From contig JAKVBF010000019.1 in the NCBI GenBank assembly GCA_022447555.1, positions 1 through 64,000 of the forward strand: a DNA stretch of 64,000 bases, read 5' to 3'. This stretch comes from Mariniblastus sp. (GTDB lineage: Bacteria > Planctomycetota > Planctomycetia > Pirellulales > Pirellulaceae). The notes under the pieces are model-generated. The model was not told the DNA's origin, made no database searches, and worked only from the letters and a program-made list of their open reading frames with translations. Shown piece after piece: positions 55,619-64,000 of the stretch; within the stretch, counting starts at the first letter, position 1, and the number at the start of each line of letters is the position of its first letter. The position numbers were made by a program, and so were the translations under genes.

Positions 55619-55761
55619 GCTGTATCACCTCATATAAACCACGAATACGCCAGATACATCTGGCGGACGACGTCTGCGTGGCTGGCGAGAAAGGATCGGA
55701 GAGAAAACCGAAAAGACCCTTTGTGGCTTGCTGCGTTTTACGGTAACTTAGAAAGTAGCTT

Positions 55762-55782
55762 TATTGAGATTTGATCTCAATA
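55762..55782. promoter_or_regulatory. Fur-family-like operator between hemP and the metal operon
   Basis: A perfect palindrome with 9-bp arms (TATTGAGAT and ATCTCAATA) and a 3-bp centre, 21 bp long. The size and symmetry are those of Fur-family operators (19-21 bp). It overlaps the -35 sites of both the hemP promoter and the opposite promoter (TTGAGA at 55780-55775 with TACTTT at 55757-55752 on the minus strand, 17-nt spacer), so repressor binding would close both. Fur binding is inferred from position, symmetry and the hemP gene. Confidence 0.65.
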
Positions 55783-55799
55783 GACGTCGTATCTATTAA
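55771..55799 (+). promoter_or_regulatory. Candidate hemP promoter
   Basis: TTGATC (55771-55776) and TATTAA (55794-55799) are 17 nt apart on the plus strand, with transcription expected near 55806. The -35 lies inside the palindrome at 55762-55782. Confidence 0.45.
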
Positions 55800-55851
55800 A
55801 CCGAATAAAATCTAGGGTCGCAAGGCCCATCCTATAAAAATCTTCAACAAA

Positions 55852-56049
55852 ATGTCCGAACCACCACCGACAAATTCTGGCGATCAAGATCCCCAAAACG
55901 ATCGTCGCGTCTTGGATGAAACCAAACTGCCCAAGATCGTTCAATTTAAAGACCTAGCGGTTTGCGGCGATGAGATTTGGATTGAAAATAACGGGCAGCT
56001 TTATCGGTTGCGGCAGACAAAACAGGGTAAGTTGATCCTCACCAAGTAG
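55852..56049 (+). CDS. hemP: HemP-like hemin uptake protein
   Basis: A 65-residue protein. The C-terminal half, ending EIWIENNGQLYRLRQTKQGK and then LILTK, is the HemP/HmuP signature: a short beta hairpin with a conserved NGQxYRLRxTxxGKLILTK. HemP homologues are small proteins induced by low iron and needed for heme uptake gene expression in proteobacteria. The N-terminal 25 residues are polar and variable. It starts at an ATG 70 bp from the palindrome. The family match is by motif. Confidence 0.82.
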   Translation: MSEPPPTNSGDQDPQNDRRVLDETKLPKIVQFKDLAVCGDEIWIENNGQLYRLRQTKQGKLILTK

Positions 56050-56102
56050 CGGTCATCGAAACTCCCGTTTGGGGCTAAACAAATTGGCGGTTCGGGCATG
56101 TT

Positions 56103-56816
56103 TTAAGGGTCGTTTTTTCTGGGTGTCGAGCTGGAACGTCTGATCGCGGGAGGTATGGGGCGATCGGCCGGTGGGTACCAATTGGGCTGTCGCTCTTGCG
56201 GGGTTTTAGGAGCGTCCTTGTAGATCGGTACGTTGGACCGCTGAAAAAATCTAAACTGGGGATTTTTGCTGATATACCAGAGCCCGAGCAAAATCGATAA
56301 CAAAAAGATGAGACCTAATGAATAATAGGGTGAACGCTCTCGGGGGTTGATGGCGGGATCTGTTTGGCTAGTCGCTATCCATTGACTGGGGTGGAATGGG
56401 TGTCGCTTCCATCGATCGAGCTTTTCGTCACCTAACGTTTCGTCCACTTTTGCTTGGGCTGCGTAATGTTGTGCCGTCTTATAATCTCGATCGATTTCGG
56501 GAGCCAGCGTGTACTCATCAGAGTCGTGAACAGGAGGGGAGGCGACCTGCTTCTCGACGTTCATTTCCCAACTTTGTTTTGCGGATGGAATCAGGCCCTT
56601 GCGACGCAATTTTTGATCGTAACGTCGTCTTTTTTTACGGTCCAGTAAAATATCTTTGGCCGCATTGAGATGGCGGGCGCGCCGAGCGGATCGGTGATCG
56701 TCCGGATGTTGGTCGGGATGGTAATCCTGAATCATGCGGCGATAGGCACGACGAATTTCCTGATCGTCGGCATCGTAGCTGATACCCATGATTTCGTAGT
56801 ACGTTCGTTTTGCCAT
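56103..56816 (-). CDS. Membrane-anchored J-domain protein
   Basis: A 237-residue protein with an N-terminal J domain (YYEIMGISYDADDQEIRRAY, HPD at 33-35) and a C-terminal transmembrane helix (YYSLGLIFLLSILLGLWYI, about 165-185) followed by a Pro-rich tail. The J domain should stimulate DnaK ATPase; the membrane anchor recruits DnaK to the inner membrane. The zinc-finger and client domains of DnaJ are absent. It is a single gene, convergent with hemP and divergent from the DUF1559 gene. Confidence 0.9.
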   Translation of the reverse strand: MAKRTYYEIMGISYDADDQEIRRAYRRMIQDYHPDQHPDDHRSARRARHLNAAKDILLDRKKRRRYDQKLRRKGLIPSAKQSWEMNVEKQVASPPVHDSDEYTLAPEIDRDYKTAQHYAAQAKVDETLGDEKLDRWKRHPFHPSQWIATSQTDPAINPRERSPYYSLGLIFLLSILLGLWYISKNPQFRFFQRSNVPIYKDAPKTPQERQPNWYPPADRPIPPAIRRSSSTPRKNDP

Positions 56817-56948
56817 GGAACCGAGTTGGAATGATCGAAAAAGAGATAAAACAGCGGGCGTGTGCGGCAGTTCGGCCCTGATTGCGATGAGGCTAGAAAG
56901 GTATAAAATTCCACAATTCTCCTCAACTGTGAGGGTAAACAGTTCATA

Positions 56949-58016
56949 ATGGGTTCGTCAATGGAGATAGTGGGTAAGGGCCAGAATCCTCTATTTGATG
57001 TGGGTTTTTTAATGAATAGTCTGACCTTCAGGGGGTGCTGGCTGAGAATGCCCGGGCAAGGTCGCAGCTGGAGAAATACCTTGAACGGTGGAAGTCAAGT
57101 TAAACGGGGTTTCACACTAGTCGAATTGCTGGTGGTGATCGCCATCATCGGGATCTTGATTGGCATGTTATTGCCAGCGGTTCAACAAGTTCGAGAGGCC
57201 GCTCGTCGGACCACCTGTGCCAATAATCTGCGACAGGTTGGATTAGCCGTTCACAATTTTGAAAGTGCTAGGGGGCACATGCCCGCCGGCGCCTATTTTG
57301 CCTATGGAACGGTCAACTACGGTTCAATCATGGTTCAACTGTTACCCTATCTCGAGCAAAACAATCTCTTCGAGCAGTACGATTTTAATTCGGGGATATC
57401 GCCAGATTATCAAACGATGGATGATGGTAGATTGATCGCTTCGCACACGATTCCCACTCTAGTCTGTCCTTCAGATACGGAGCCGGAGACCTATTTCAAT
57501 GGACGTGGAATCACTAACTATATCTCCTCGAAAGGACCCACGGCTCACTGGGACAATCCGAACCACTCGAATCCATTATGGACGGTTTGGAACACAGACG
57601 CGTTTGGGGTTTACAATGACCCGCAAGAAACGGCTGGACCGTTCAATCGACTTTCTACGCTTTATCGATTTCGGGACGTGACCGATGGACAATCGAACGT
57701 CATCTTTTTTGGCGAAGCCCGACGGGCTGACTCGCGACACGTTCAACGTGGTTGGGGCGCGACCAATAATGCTCAGGGTATGCTATCGACTCTTATACCG
57801 ATCAATTGGGATTGTGCGGACGTGACTGCGACCGATGGGCGTTACCATCCCTCGAATTGGAACGGTGAATTTGGCTTTAAATCAAATCACCCGGCTGGTG
57901 TTCAGGTGATGATGGGTGACAACAGCATTCACTACATCGCCGAGACGATGGATCCAGACACCTTTAACCGGTTGGGCGGTCGCAGAGATGGGCAGGTGAC
58001 CGGATGGGAGCCATAG
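56949..58016 (+). CDS. DUF1559 pilin-like protein
   Basis: A 355-residue pseudopilin-like protein. [20 protein letters not shown] (from about residue 54) marks the leader-cleavage region, and the DUF1559 domain runs through LPYLEQNNLFEQYDF and DGQSNVIFFGEARR to the closing HPAGVQVMMGDNSIHYIAETMDP. The given start adds about 50 residues before the cleavage site, more than usual. ATG at 57048 would give a 20-residue leader and may be the true start. It overlaps the lipoprotein gene by 13 nt. Confidence 0.9.
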   Translation: MGSSMEIVGKGQNPLFDVGFLMNSLTFRGCWLRMPGQGRSWRNTLNGGSQVKRGFTLVELLVVIAIIGILIGMLLPAVQQVREAARRTTCANNLRQVGLAVHNFESARGHMPAGAYFAYGTVNYGSIMVQLLPYLEQNNLFEQYDFNSGISPDYQTMDDGRLIASHTIPTLVCPSDTEPETYFNGRGITNYISSKGPTAHWDNPNHSNPLWTVWNTDAFGVYNDPQETAGPFNRLSTLYRFRDVTDGQSNVIFFGEARRADSRHVQRGWGATNNAQGMLSTLIPINWDCADVTATDGRYHPSNWNGEFGFKSNHPAGVQVMMGDNSIHYIAETMDPDTFNRLGGRRDGQVTGWEP

Positions 58017-58552
58017 ATCAAAAGGGGCGAGGAAGCGTGGTTGGGCGATTTTCTGGGGGTTGGTTCCTCGGCTTATTCTTTCTGTTGGCTTTGGGATGCG
58101 GTTCATCTGAAACGCTGACTTATCCAGTTTCGGGCATTGTGACCCTGGACGGACTTCCTATGGAGGGGGCTGCGGTCATGCTTAAACCGATCGCCGGGGG
58201 GAGCAACGGTTACGGGGTCACCGGAACGGATGGATCGTTTGAAATCACCACCTACCGCAAAGGAGACGGAGCCTTGCCCGGGGAACACCGTGTTGTGGTC
58301 ACCCTACAAAAGAGGGGCGAAGCGGCTTCTCAGGCAAGCGGCTCGGGCCTATCCAAATCTGAAAAAACGAGCTCGGAGACAAACGGAGCCAGTCGTGAAG
58401 GGTTCGACGACGGGGGTGCCGAACGAACCGCCGGAGCAGAAGAGGTAGTTTTCTTAATTCCCAAACGATATTCTTCATTTAAAACGTCAGGGCTGACCAC
58501 GACGGTGACGGCCGAAAATGGCTCTTTGATTCTTGCCTTGACGGGTGATTAA
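58004..58552 (+). CDS. Lipoprotein with carboxypeptidase-regulatory-like domain
   Basis: A 182-residue lipoprotein. The lipobox is in LLALGC (residues 27-32), followed by GSSETLTYPVSGIVTLDGLPMEGAAV, the CarboxypepD-reg-like/Ig fold common in planctomycete proteins encoded next to DUF1559. A Ser/Gly/Glu-rich linker lies at about 105-145, and a beta-strand end follows. It is probably an outer surface partner of the DUF1559 pseudopilin encoded upstream, and coupled to it by the 13-nt overlap. Function unknown. Confidence 0.88.
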   Translation: MGAIDQKGRGSVVGRFSGGWFLGLFFLLALGCGSSETLTYPVSGIVTLDGLPMEGAAVMLKPIAGGSNGYGVTGTDGSFEITTYRKGDGALPGEHRVVVTLQKRGEAASQASGSGLSKSEKTSSETNGASREGFDDGGAERTAGAEEVVFLIPKRYSSFKTSGLTTTVTAENGSLILALTGD

Positions 58553-58658
58553 TCGACTCGGTTCGGTCCTAATCAGTCGTTTGGATAGGCCCGGGCTTTG
58601 GGGAATATACCAAGAACGCACGTGGGTCACCCCAGCACCCTCCGGCTGCATTGGGAGG

Positions 58659-61600
58659 TTACTTTGTAACCGAAATTCGCTCGGTGGTTGTTTTAGACCG
58701 GGTCTGGGTTTGTGTTGATGTCTGGTTTCCTTTGCTGAGCTGCTTGAGGGGAATGCAGCGTACAAAAAGTTGTGCCAAATCAACGGCTGGCCGCAGCAGA
58801 TCGCGTGCGGTGGTGCTTTGTGTTAGCTCTTGGTGGCGAGTGATTAAGCCGGTTAGTTTTTCAAGGTCTGCGGGCGCAAGTTCCGTTGGAATAATGTAAT
58901 CCTGATTCAGCTTTTCAATATGTTCCCGCCGGCAGAAGAGTTCGCCGCCGGTCATGCCCGCCCCTACGTTGTGAGACACGCCGTCCAGAATAAGCACGGT
59001 GCCTGCCGTCATGTAACCACAAGCGTGCATACCAACGCCGTGAATGACGGTGGTGGCACCACTATTTCTGACTGAAAAGCGGTCGCCGGCCAGGCCTCTG
59101 ACAAAGAGTTCACCGCCGGTGGCACCGTACAATGCGCAGTTACCAATGATCGAACTGATTTCAGGGTCCAGTTTTGCGGTTTCATTGGGAACAATGACGA
59201 CTTGCCCGCCTGACATTGATTTACAGACTGAATCATTGGCCTCGCCTTCCAGCTTCAGAGCCAGACCGCGCTCCATAAATACGCCAAAGCCCTGACCGGC
59301 GGAACCGGTGAACTTTAATGTGACTGTTGCTGCCGCTGAAGCGGCTGGTTTGTCTTTTGTTTGGATGCTCTGGAGGTGATTCAGGTGTCGCTCTTCGGCC
59401 AGTTGGCCACAGATATGTGCGGGAATGGCACGGTCAATCGAGCCAATACTGTAATTTAGAGTCTTTGGCTCGTTGCCGGCCCGGGCATGAAGCACATCTT
59501 GTGTTATTTGGTGATTCAGAGCAGAGGTTTGCCGTGCGTAGATGGAAGCCGGGCCATCCGAAATACCCGCATAGGCCTGTGCGGGTGCTGATAAGCCGTT
59601 CAGGTTCAATCCCCGGTTGGCAAGCATGGTGATGTATTGCCCGTTGGCTTGTAGTAGAGATGAACGGCCGATGATTTCTTTGAGGCTATGCACCCCAATT
59701 CGAGCCAGTTGTCTTCTGACATCATGGGCTAGGTACTGGCATAGCCGCGCGATTTGTTCGGCATTACCGCGATACTTGGCCTTATATTTTTCTGCGTGAG
59801 TGGCAATCCCTCGCGGACAGGTGTTCTTTTCGCATACGCGGGCCATGATACAGCCCTGACCTACAAGCAATAGTTTTCCAAAACCAAATTCATCCGCACC
59901 CAGCGCGGCGGCGAGCACAACGTCGGTTCCATTGGAGATACCGCCATCAACGCGTAGCAGCACGTTGTTACGCAGATCCTGATCACAAAGTGTTTGGTGT
60001 ACTTCCGCTAAGCCGATTTCCCAGGGGATTCCTGCGTGCTTCATAGAAACAAGCGTTGCGGCACCTGTGCCACCATCGCCTCCGGAAATTTGAATGACAT
60101 CTGCACCGGCCTTGACCACACCCGCCGCAATCGTTCCGATGTTGACGCCTGCAACGAGCTTCACGCATATCTTGTGCTTTGGCGCCAATTGTCTGAGTTC
60201 AAAGATCAGTTCTTTGAGGTCTTCAATGCTGTAAATATCATGCATGGGAGGCGGTGAGATGAGGTCCACACCGGCTGTGGAGTGACGCGCACGTGCAATC
60301 TGTTCATCCACCTTTACGCCCATCAACTGGCCACCTTCACCGGGCTTGGCTCCTTGCGCTATTTTGATCTCGATCTCATCGCCAGACATTAAGTATTGGG
60401 CGGTGACTCCAAAGCGCCCTGAGGCCACTTGCTTGGTGGAGGCACAGGTGCCATCAATGGCGTAATAGGGGTTTTCGCCGCCCTCACCACTATTACTGCG
60501 GCCGCCAACAGAAGCCATGGCTTGAAATAGATCTCGCTGTGCCTCTGCACTGATGGCACCAAATGACATCGCACCTGCGCCAAAGCGTCGCATGATGTCG
60601 CATTCAGTCTCTACGGCATCCAGTGGTAGTTCGGGGCCAGCGCTATTGATTTGGAATAAGTGGCGAAGATTAGTGGGACTCAGTGACGAACTCAGTTCTA
60701 GGTATTCCGCGTATTTTGCTTGTCCTTCCGCGCTTTGAGGCTCCCATTCGAGCATCTCATGAACACGCTTTGAATGGGCACTGGTCATGGAGTGCCGTTC
60801 GCCCCGTTTCAGACGAGATTGCTCCTTCATCAAAAATGGATTGGGGAGCGGCTCCTTTCCGGTGGCGGCTTGAGACGTATTTTTCAGAATCAATTCGGCC
60901 AGGCCGTCCAGGTCATAGCCACCCACTGGACTTCTTAAGCTGTCAAAGTACTTGCCAATGATCTCCTCTCCCAGACCTACCGTGCAGAAGAGTTTGGAAC
61001 TTCGATAACTCATGGCCACACTGATGCCCATCTTGCTCATGATCTTGAGTAAGCCGCCCTCAAGAGCCTTCAATACTCGTTGTCGGGCCTCATCAGGTGA
61101 TGAGTCTTCGGCCAGCGCTGTGGCTTCTGCCAATTCCAATGGGAGTACAGGACAAATGGCTGAGGCGCCAAAGCTGACCATGGCGGCCACATGATGGGAC
61201 GTGCGCACTTCGCCACTGGCAACAACAATACTGCATTCCAGCCGAACGCCTCGATTGTTCAGTTCACATACCAGCGAGCGAAGCGCCAGTAGTGATGGAA
61301 TCGGTGGTGCGTCTGCCGTTGCTTTGCGGTCAGTCAAAAGAAGGATTCGGGCGCCCTGTCGAACGGCAGCAATCGCTTCTTGTCCAAGTGATGTCAGTCG
61401 TTCACGGAATGCTTGCGATCCGCCTTCGCGTGAAAAGTGAGTGTGTAATTCCACGGTGGCCTGTCCCAGCGGTGGATGTTTAGAGCGGCTTAACTCTCTC
61501 AAGTAGGCGTAGTCGCTCAGGTCGAGGATAGGACTTGGGTGGGTCAAGCCCGGCATGGGCGGCAATAGCTCTTTCGGTGAGAAGATGTTGGGTTGTTTAC

Positions 61601-63107
61601 CCAAATGGACTTCCAGGTCTGTCACCAGGCGTTCTCTCAAGTAGTCCAGCGGAGGGTTCGTGACCTGCGCAAAGGTTTGGTAGAAGAAGTCAAAGAACGA
61701 TCTTGGAAGTTCGGATAGGACGGCAAGGCGTGCCGTGTCACCCATAGAGCCAATGGGTTCACGGCCGGTTCGAATCATCGGTAGCACCACCTTGTCTCGC
61801 TCTTCTTCTGAAAAGAGATACAAGCCCTGGCGCTCTATTGCCCAGGGTTCATGGGGTGACGGGTGCGCGGGAATTGGGCTGAGTCGTGCGTCAAACCCGG
61901 CGCCTTCATTTTCGCGTGAGAGGCTTGGATCACGGAAATGGATAGCGCCATTTTCCAGGTCAAATCTCACGCCAGAACCTGCACTGAGAGCGCCTTTGGC
62001 CAGAATCTGTTCTTCGGGCACTTCAAACACGCCGGCCTCGGAGGCCAGATAAAAGAAATCTTCGCTCATGGCCCACCGACATGGACGGAATCCATTGCGG
62101 TCGAGACGTGCACCTAACGTTTGTCCGTCGCAGTAGCTGATGAATGCCGGGCCGTCCCACGCCTCCATTGCTCGGCTCCAAAATGCGTAGTAGCCGTTGG
62201 TGCGCGCCGCTGGCGGAATCATGATGGCGAGCACGTCTTCTGTGTGAGGCATACTACTGCGATATTTTAGCGCTTCCACCATGCCATTCAGTGAACCTGA
62301 GTCGCTCACATTGTGGTGCGTTAGCAGCTCATCTGGTGGGAGTCCCAGGTTTTGCTCTCTTGAATATGCACAAGAGTGATTGCCCTTGATTGTGTTGATT
62401 TCACCATTATGAGCAATCAGCCGAAACGGCTGTGCTTTGTCCCATGCTGTTCGGGTGTTTGTGCTGAACCGCCGGTGGAACACACCGAAGCGTGTTTTGA
62501 ACTCGGGATTTCGAAGGTCGTCGTAAAATCTGGGCAGGTCTTCAGCGCGCGTTAGCGCTTTGTAAACGATGGTTCGCGTGGATAGAGAGGCAAAGTAGAA
62601 CTGCTGAACAATGCCTCCCTGCTTCATGGTGGTGCGCACCCGTTGTTTGGCCAAGTATAGCTGTTGGCTGAAGGAGGCCTCCGTCCGGCAACTGGGCGGC
62701 CAGGCAATCATCGCATGGATAATTTCCGGCTGTGTTTCACGCGCCATGGGACCCAAAACATCCGGGTTGGAGGGCACGGCCCGATAGCCTATGACATTCA
62801 GCCCCTGGGATTTGAATGTCTGCTCAAAAATGTTGAGTGCACGCTGCCGATGTTCGGTTGGTGTGAGAATGAACAGCGTAGCAACAGCCACTTCACCCCG
62901 CTCGTAGCCCAGGAGGTCAAACGGTATGTCCACCATGACTCCGCAGCCATCGCCTGTGAGGCCGTCGGCCAGAAATCCGCCACGATGCTCCACTCTGACA
63001 GCGGCATTGAGGGTGGCTTGAAGGGTTTCATGTGATGCATTTCCCCGGCGACTCGCGACGAAACCAACACCACACGCAGAATGTTCACTCAGTGGAGAAG
63101 TCAGCAT
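58659..63107 (-). CDS. gltB: Glutamate synthase, large subunit
   Basis: A 1482-residue protein of normal GltB length. Cys12 in EHSACGVGF is the N-terminal nucleophile exposed by cleavage of an 11-residue propeptide. The glutaminase domain covers the first 400 residues (FHRRFSTNTRTAWDKAQPFRLIAHNGE). Then come the central domain, the FMN/synthase domain (GEGGENPYY, GDGGTGAATLVSMKHAG, with the 3Fe-4S cysteines in CIMARVCEKNTC at about 1090) and the alpha-subunit C-terminal domain (GRGLALKLEGEANDSV region). It transfers the glutamine amide to 2-oxoglutarate. No small subunit (gltD) is adjacent. Leu codons are mostly CTG/CTC, whereas neighbours use TTG, which suggests transfer from another lineage. 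Confidence 0.96.
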   Translation of the reverse strand: MLTSPLSEHSACGVGFVASRRGNASHETLQATLNAAVRVEHRGGFLADGLTGDGCGVMVDIPFDLLGYERGEVAVATLFILTPTEHRQRALNIFEQTFKSQGLNVIGYRAVPSNPDVLGPMARETQPEIIHAMIAWPPSCRTEASFSQQLYLAKQRVRTTMKQGGIVQQFYFASLSTRTIVYKALTRAEDLPRFYDDLRNPEFKTRFGVFHRRFSTNTRTAWDKAQPFRLIAHNGEINTIKGNHSCAYSREQNLGLPPDELLTHHNVSDSGSLNGMVEALKYRSSMPHTEDVLAIMIPPAARTNGYYAFWSRAMEAWDGPAFISYCDGQTLGARLDRNGFRPCRWAMSEDFFYLASEAGVFEVPEEQILAKGALSAGSGVRFDLENGAIHFRDPSLSRENEGAGFDARLSPIPAHPSPHEPWAIERQGLYLFSEEERDKVVLPMIRTGREPIGSMGDTARLAVLSELPRSFFDFFYQTFAQVTNPPLDYLRERLVTDLEVHLGKQPNIFSPKELLPPMPGLTHPSPILDLSDYAYLRELSRSKHPPLGQATVELHTHFSREGGSQAFRERLTSLGQEAIAAVRQGARILLLTDRKATADAPPIPSLLALRSLVCELNNRGVRLECSIVVASGEVRTSHHVAAMVSFGASAICPVLPLELAEATALAEDSSPDEARQRVLKALEGGLLKIMSKMGISVAMSYRSSKLFCTVGLGEEIIGKYFDSLRSPVGGYDLDGLAELILKNTSQAATGKEPLPNPFLMKEQSRLKRGERHSMTSAHSKRVHEMLEWEPQSAEGQAKYAEYLELSSSLSPTNLRHLFQINSAGPELPLDAVETECDIMRRFGAGAMSFGAISAEAQRDLFQAMASVGGRSNSGEGGENPYYAIDGTCASTKQVASGRFGVTAQYLMSGDEIEIKIAQGAKPGEGGQLMGVKVDEQIARARHSTAGVDLISPPPMHDIYSIEDLKELIFELRQLAPKHKICVKLVAGVNIGTIAAGVVKAGADVIQISGGDGGTGAATLVSMKHAGIPWEIGLAEVHQTLCDQDLRNNVLLRVDGGISNGTDVVLAAALGADEFGFGKLLLVGQGCIMARVCEKNTCPRGIATHAEKYKAKYRGNAEQIARLCQYLAHDVRRQLARIGVHSLKEIIGRSSLLQANGQYITMLANRGLNLNGLSAPAQAYAGISDGPASIYARQTSALNHQITQDVLHARAGNEPKTLNYSIGSIDRAIPAHICGQLAEERHLNHLQSIQTKDKPAASAAATVTLKFTGSAGQGFGVFMERGLALKLEGEANDSVCKSMSGGQVVIVPNETAKLDPEISSIIGNCALYGATGGELFVRGLAGDRFSVRNSGATTVIHGVGMHACGYMTAGTVLILDGVSHNVGAGMTGGELFCRREHIEKLNQDYIIPTELAPADLEKLTGLITRHQELTQSTTARDLLRPAVDLAQLFVRCIPLKQLSKGNQTSTQTQTRSKTTTERISVTK

Positions 63108-63809
63108 GCATTGAGCATAGCGGTATGGCGCGATGCGTCAAAGTCCATCTAGGTTACTGCGCCTGAATTTAGGCCGAGTTTAGGCTTGTTTACGCGTTGC
63201 GTCGTAAGCAGGCCACAGGCGCTTCATTGAGCGTGAGATTCACCCGGCCACCCGGTTGAGGGGGGAATTCAGTACATTTTGAAGCGCAAATTACCCATTT
63301 TCTCGTTGAACTTCGACGCCGTAGCCTGGACCATAAAAATAGACAACCAAACCTTCAAAATCACCGTTCTCGGCAGCTGCCCTCCGTTTGACCCACGTTC
63401 AATGGTGTCATTGGTTCCCTAGCTGGCGCAGCCTATTGAAGCTGGTCCAAGCAGAGGTACACAACGAACAACCCACCTTGCGATCGACCCTAGTGTTCCC
63501 TGCCATTCATGTTAACCAGGGAGTTGTGGCTTGGGTTTCTGTCAGTCGAATCCCCGAGGTTTGGGTCGAACCCAAACTCTAAGATGAAAAACCAATGCTT
63601 TGTTTAGGCGGTCGTACCTGCTGAGGGACCGAGGCCGTTCTGTTGACGCTCTCTAAATTTCTATTTTTTTTGCTACTAGGACCTAATGTGTCCACGGCCT
63701 CTCGATAACTGTTTCTGTGGGAAGGATCAACTGTTCGTAGAAACGGACAGCTTGGTCCTTGGAACCCCATTCTTCAGGTTCGTAACCCTGTCGATAACCA
63801 TTTTTTGGT
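63108..63809. other. Intergenic region at the right end
   Basis: About 700 bases upstream of gltB. No complete gene is supported. A short minus-strand frame (63285-63400) reads ENGDFEGLVVYFYGPGYG before a stop and looks protein-like, but no start or upstream frame supports it, so it may be a gene remnant. Confidence 0.4.
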
Positions 63810-64000
63810 ATGGAAACCCAAGTAGAAAAGGAATTTGCCGTGATACAGTTAATGCAAACAGAAGAGACTCAGATGGTCAGAAAAGTCCCTTCGGTGGGAC
63901 GAGACTTGTCGCCCAAAACGACGGCGTCGTTTCAAATTGATTTACCCAGTGGTTGGAATTGCGACCGTTCCTGTGAATTGTTAGGCCTAGTGGATGACCA
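63810..64000 (+). CDS. Possible partial gene running off the window
   Basis: A frame open from an ATG at 63810 to the last base, 63 complete codons without a stop (METQVEKEFAVIQL, later SWNCDRSC-type segment near the end). A GTG at 63840 with AAGG 8 nt upstream is an alternative start. No family is recognised from this fragment. Length alone is weak evidence. Confidence 0.4.
   Translation, partial: METQVEKEFAVIQLMQTEETQMVRKVPSVGRDLSPKTTASFQIDLPSGWNCDRSCELLGLVDD

Noticed and set aside
63285-63400. Protein-like fragment on the minus strand upstream of gltB
   Set aside because: Only about 35 codons with stops just upstream in the same frame and no start or Shine-Dalgarno; too little to call a pseudogene with confidence.

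Overview
The window reads as part of a chromosome from a planctomycete, most likely a marine member of the Pirellulales or Rhodopirellula group. Evidence: three sulfatases, two DUF1559 pilin-like proteins, a DUF1592-type cytochrome next to a DUF1552 protein, PVC-type propeller dehydrogenase and cytochrome proteins, an RTX protein with the planctomycete LExRxLLA export signature, many TTG/GTG starts, and TTG as a common Leu codon. Apart from an edge-truncated cyanophycinase-like gene at the start and a possible partial gene at the end, the genes are complete. No tRNA, rRNA, IS element or CRISPR was recognised.

1-9 kb is a selenium-related neighbourhood. It holds a selenium-binding protein/methanethiol oxidase (1390-2847), a convergent gene (2928-3929, minus) whose frame crosses one in-frame TGA, and selA (6997-8382). 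A perfect 7-bp hairpin with a GUU loop starts 18 nt after that TGA, at the place and with the loop expected of a bacterial SECIS. I therefore read 2928-3929 as one selenoprotein of thioredoxin-like type, which would otherwise be called as two short genes. An RTX-repeat protein with a C-terminal HExxH motif and an HU-family protein lie between it and selA.

9-19 kb is mixed: a long acyl-CoA dehydrogenase, a PQQ-propeller protein, a sulfatase, an S37 peptidase, a DJ-1/PfpI protein, a DMT transporter and small proteins. 19-35 kb is a carbohydrate region. A minus-strand operon encodes altronate dehydratase, tagaturonate reductase, KDPG aldolase, KDG kinase, an aldo/keto reductase and a sulfatase. 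The divergent plus-strand run encodes a Zn-dehydrogenase, a TIM-barrel isomerase, a GDSL-propeller dehydrogenase, a cupredoxin-cytochrome c and another sulfatase. Together they suggest breakdown of a sulfated, uronate-containing polysaccharide with periplasmic oxidation steps.

35-38.6 kb is a compact AMP-ligase, acyl carrier protein, stand-alone CAT/E2-type acyltransferase and ICMT-like methyltransferase set, which looks like an undescribed small acyl-product pathway. 38.9-50.3 kb holds a diheme protein, the GTPase YchF, a three-gene ExbB/TolQ-like motor with an N-terminal zinc ribbon and two coiled-coil partners, an acidic repeat protein, and the DUF1592/DUF1552 pair.

50.3-56 kb looks like an iron/heme module. 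A HemP homologue (plus) and a seven-gene minus-strand operon (His-rich peptide, DUF1559, DUF4198-Kelch, TPR, cupin, Cys-rich peptide, PepSY) diverge from a 21-bp perfect palindrome that overlaps promoter elements for both directions and resembles a Fur-family operator. 56-64 kb has a J-domain membrane protein, a DUF1559/lipoprotein pair, and a large gltB whose codon use differs from its neighbours.
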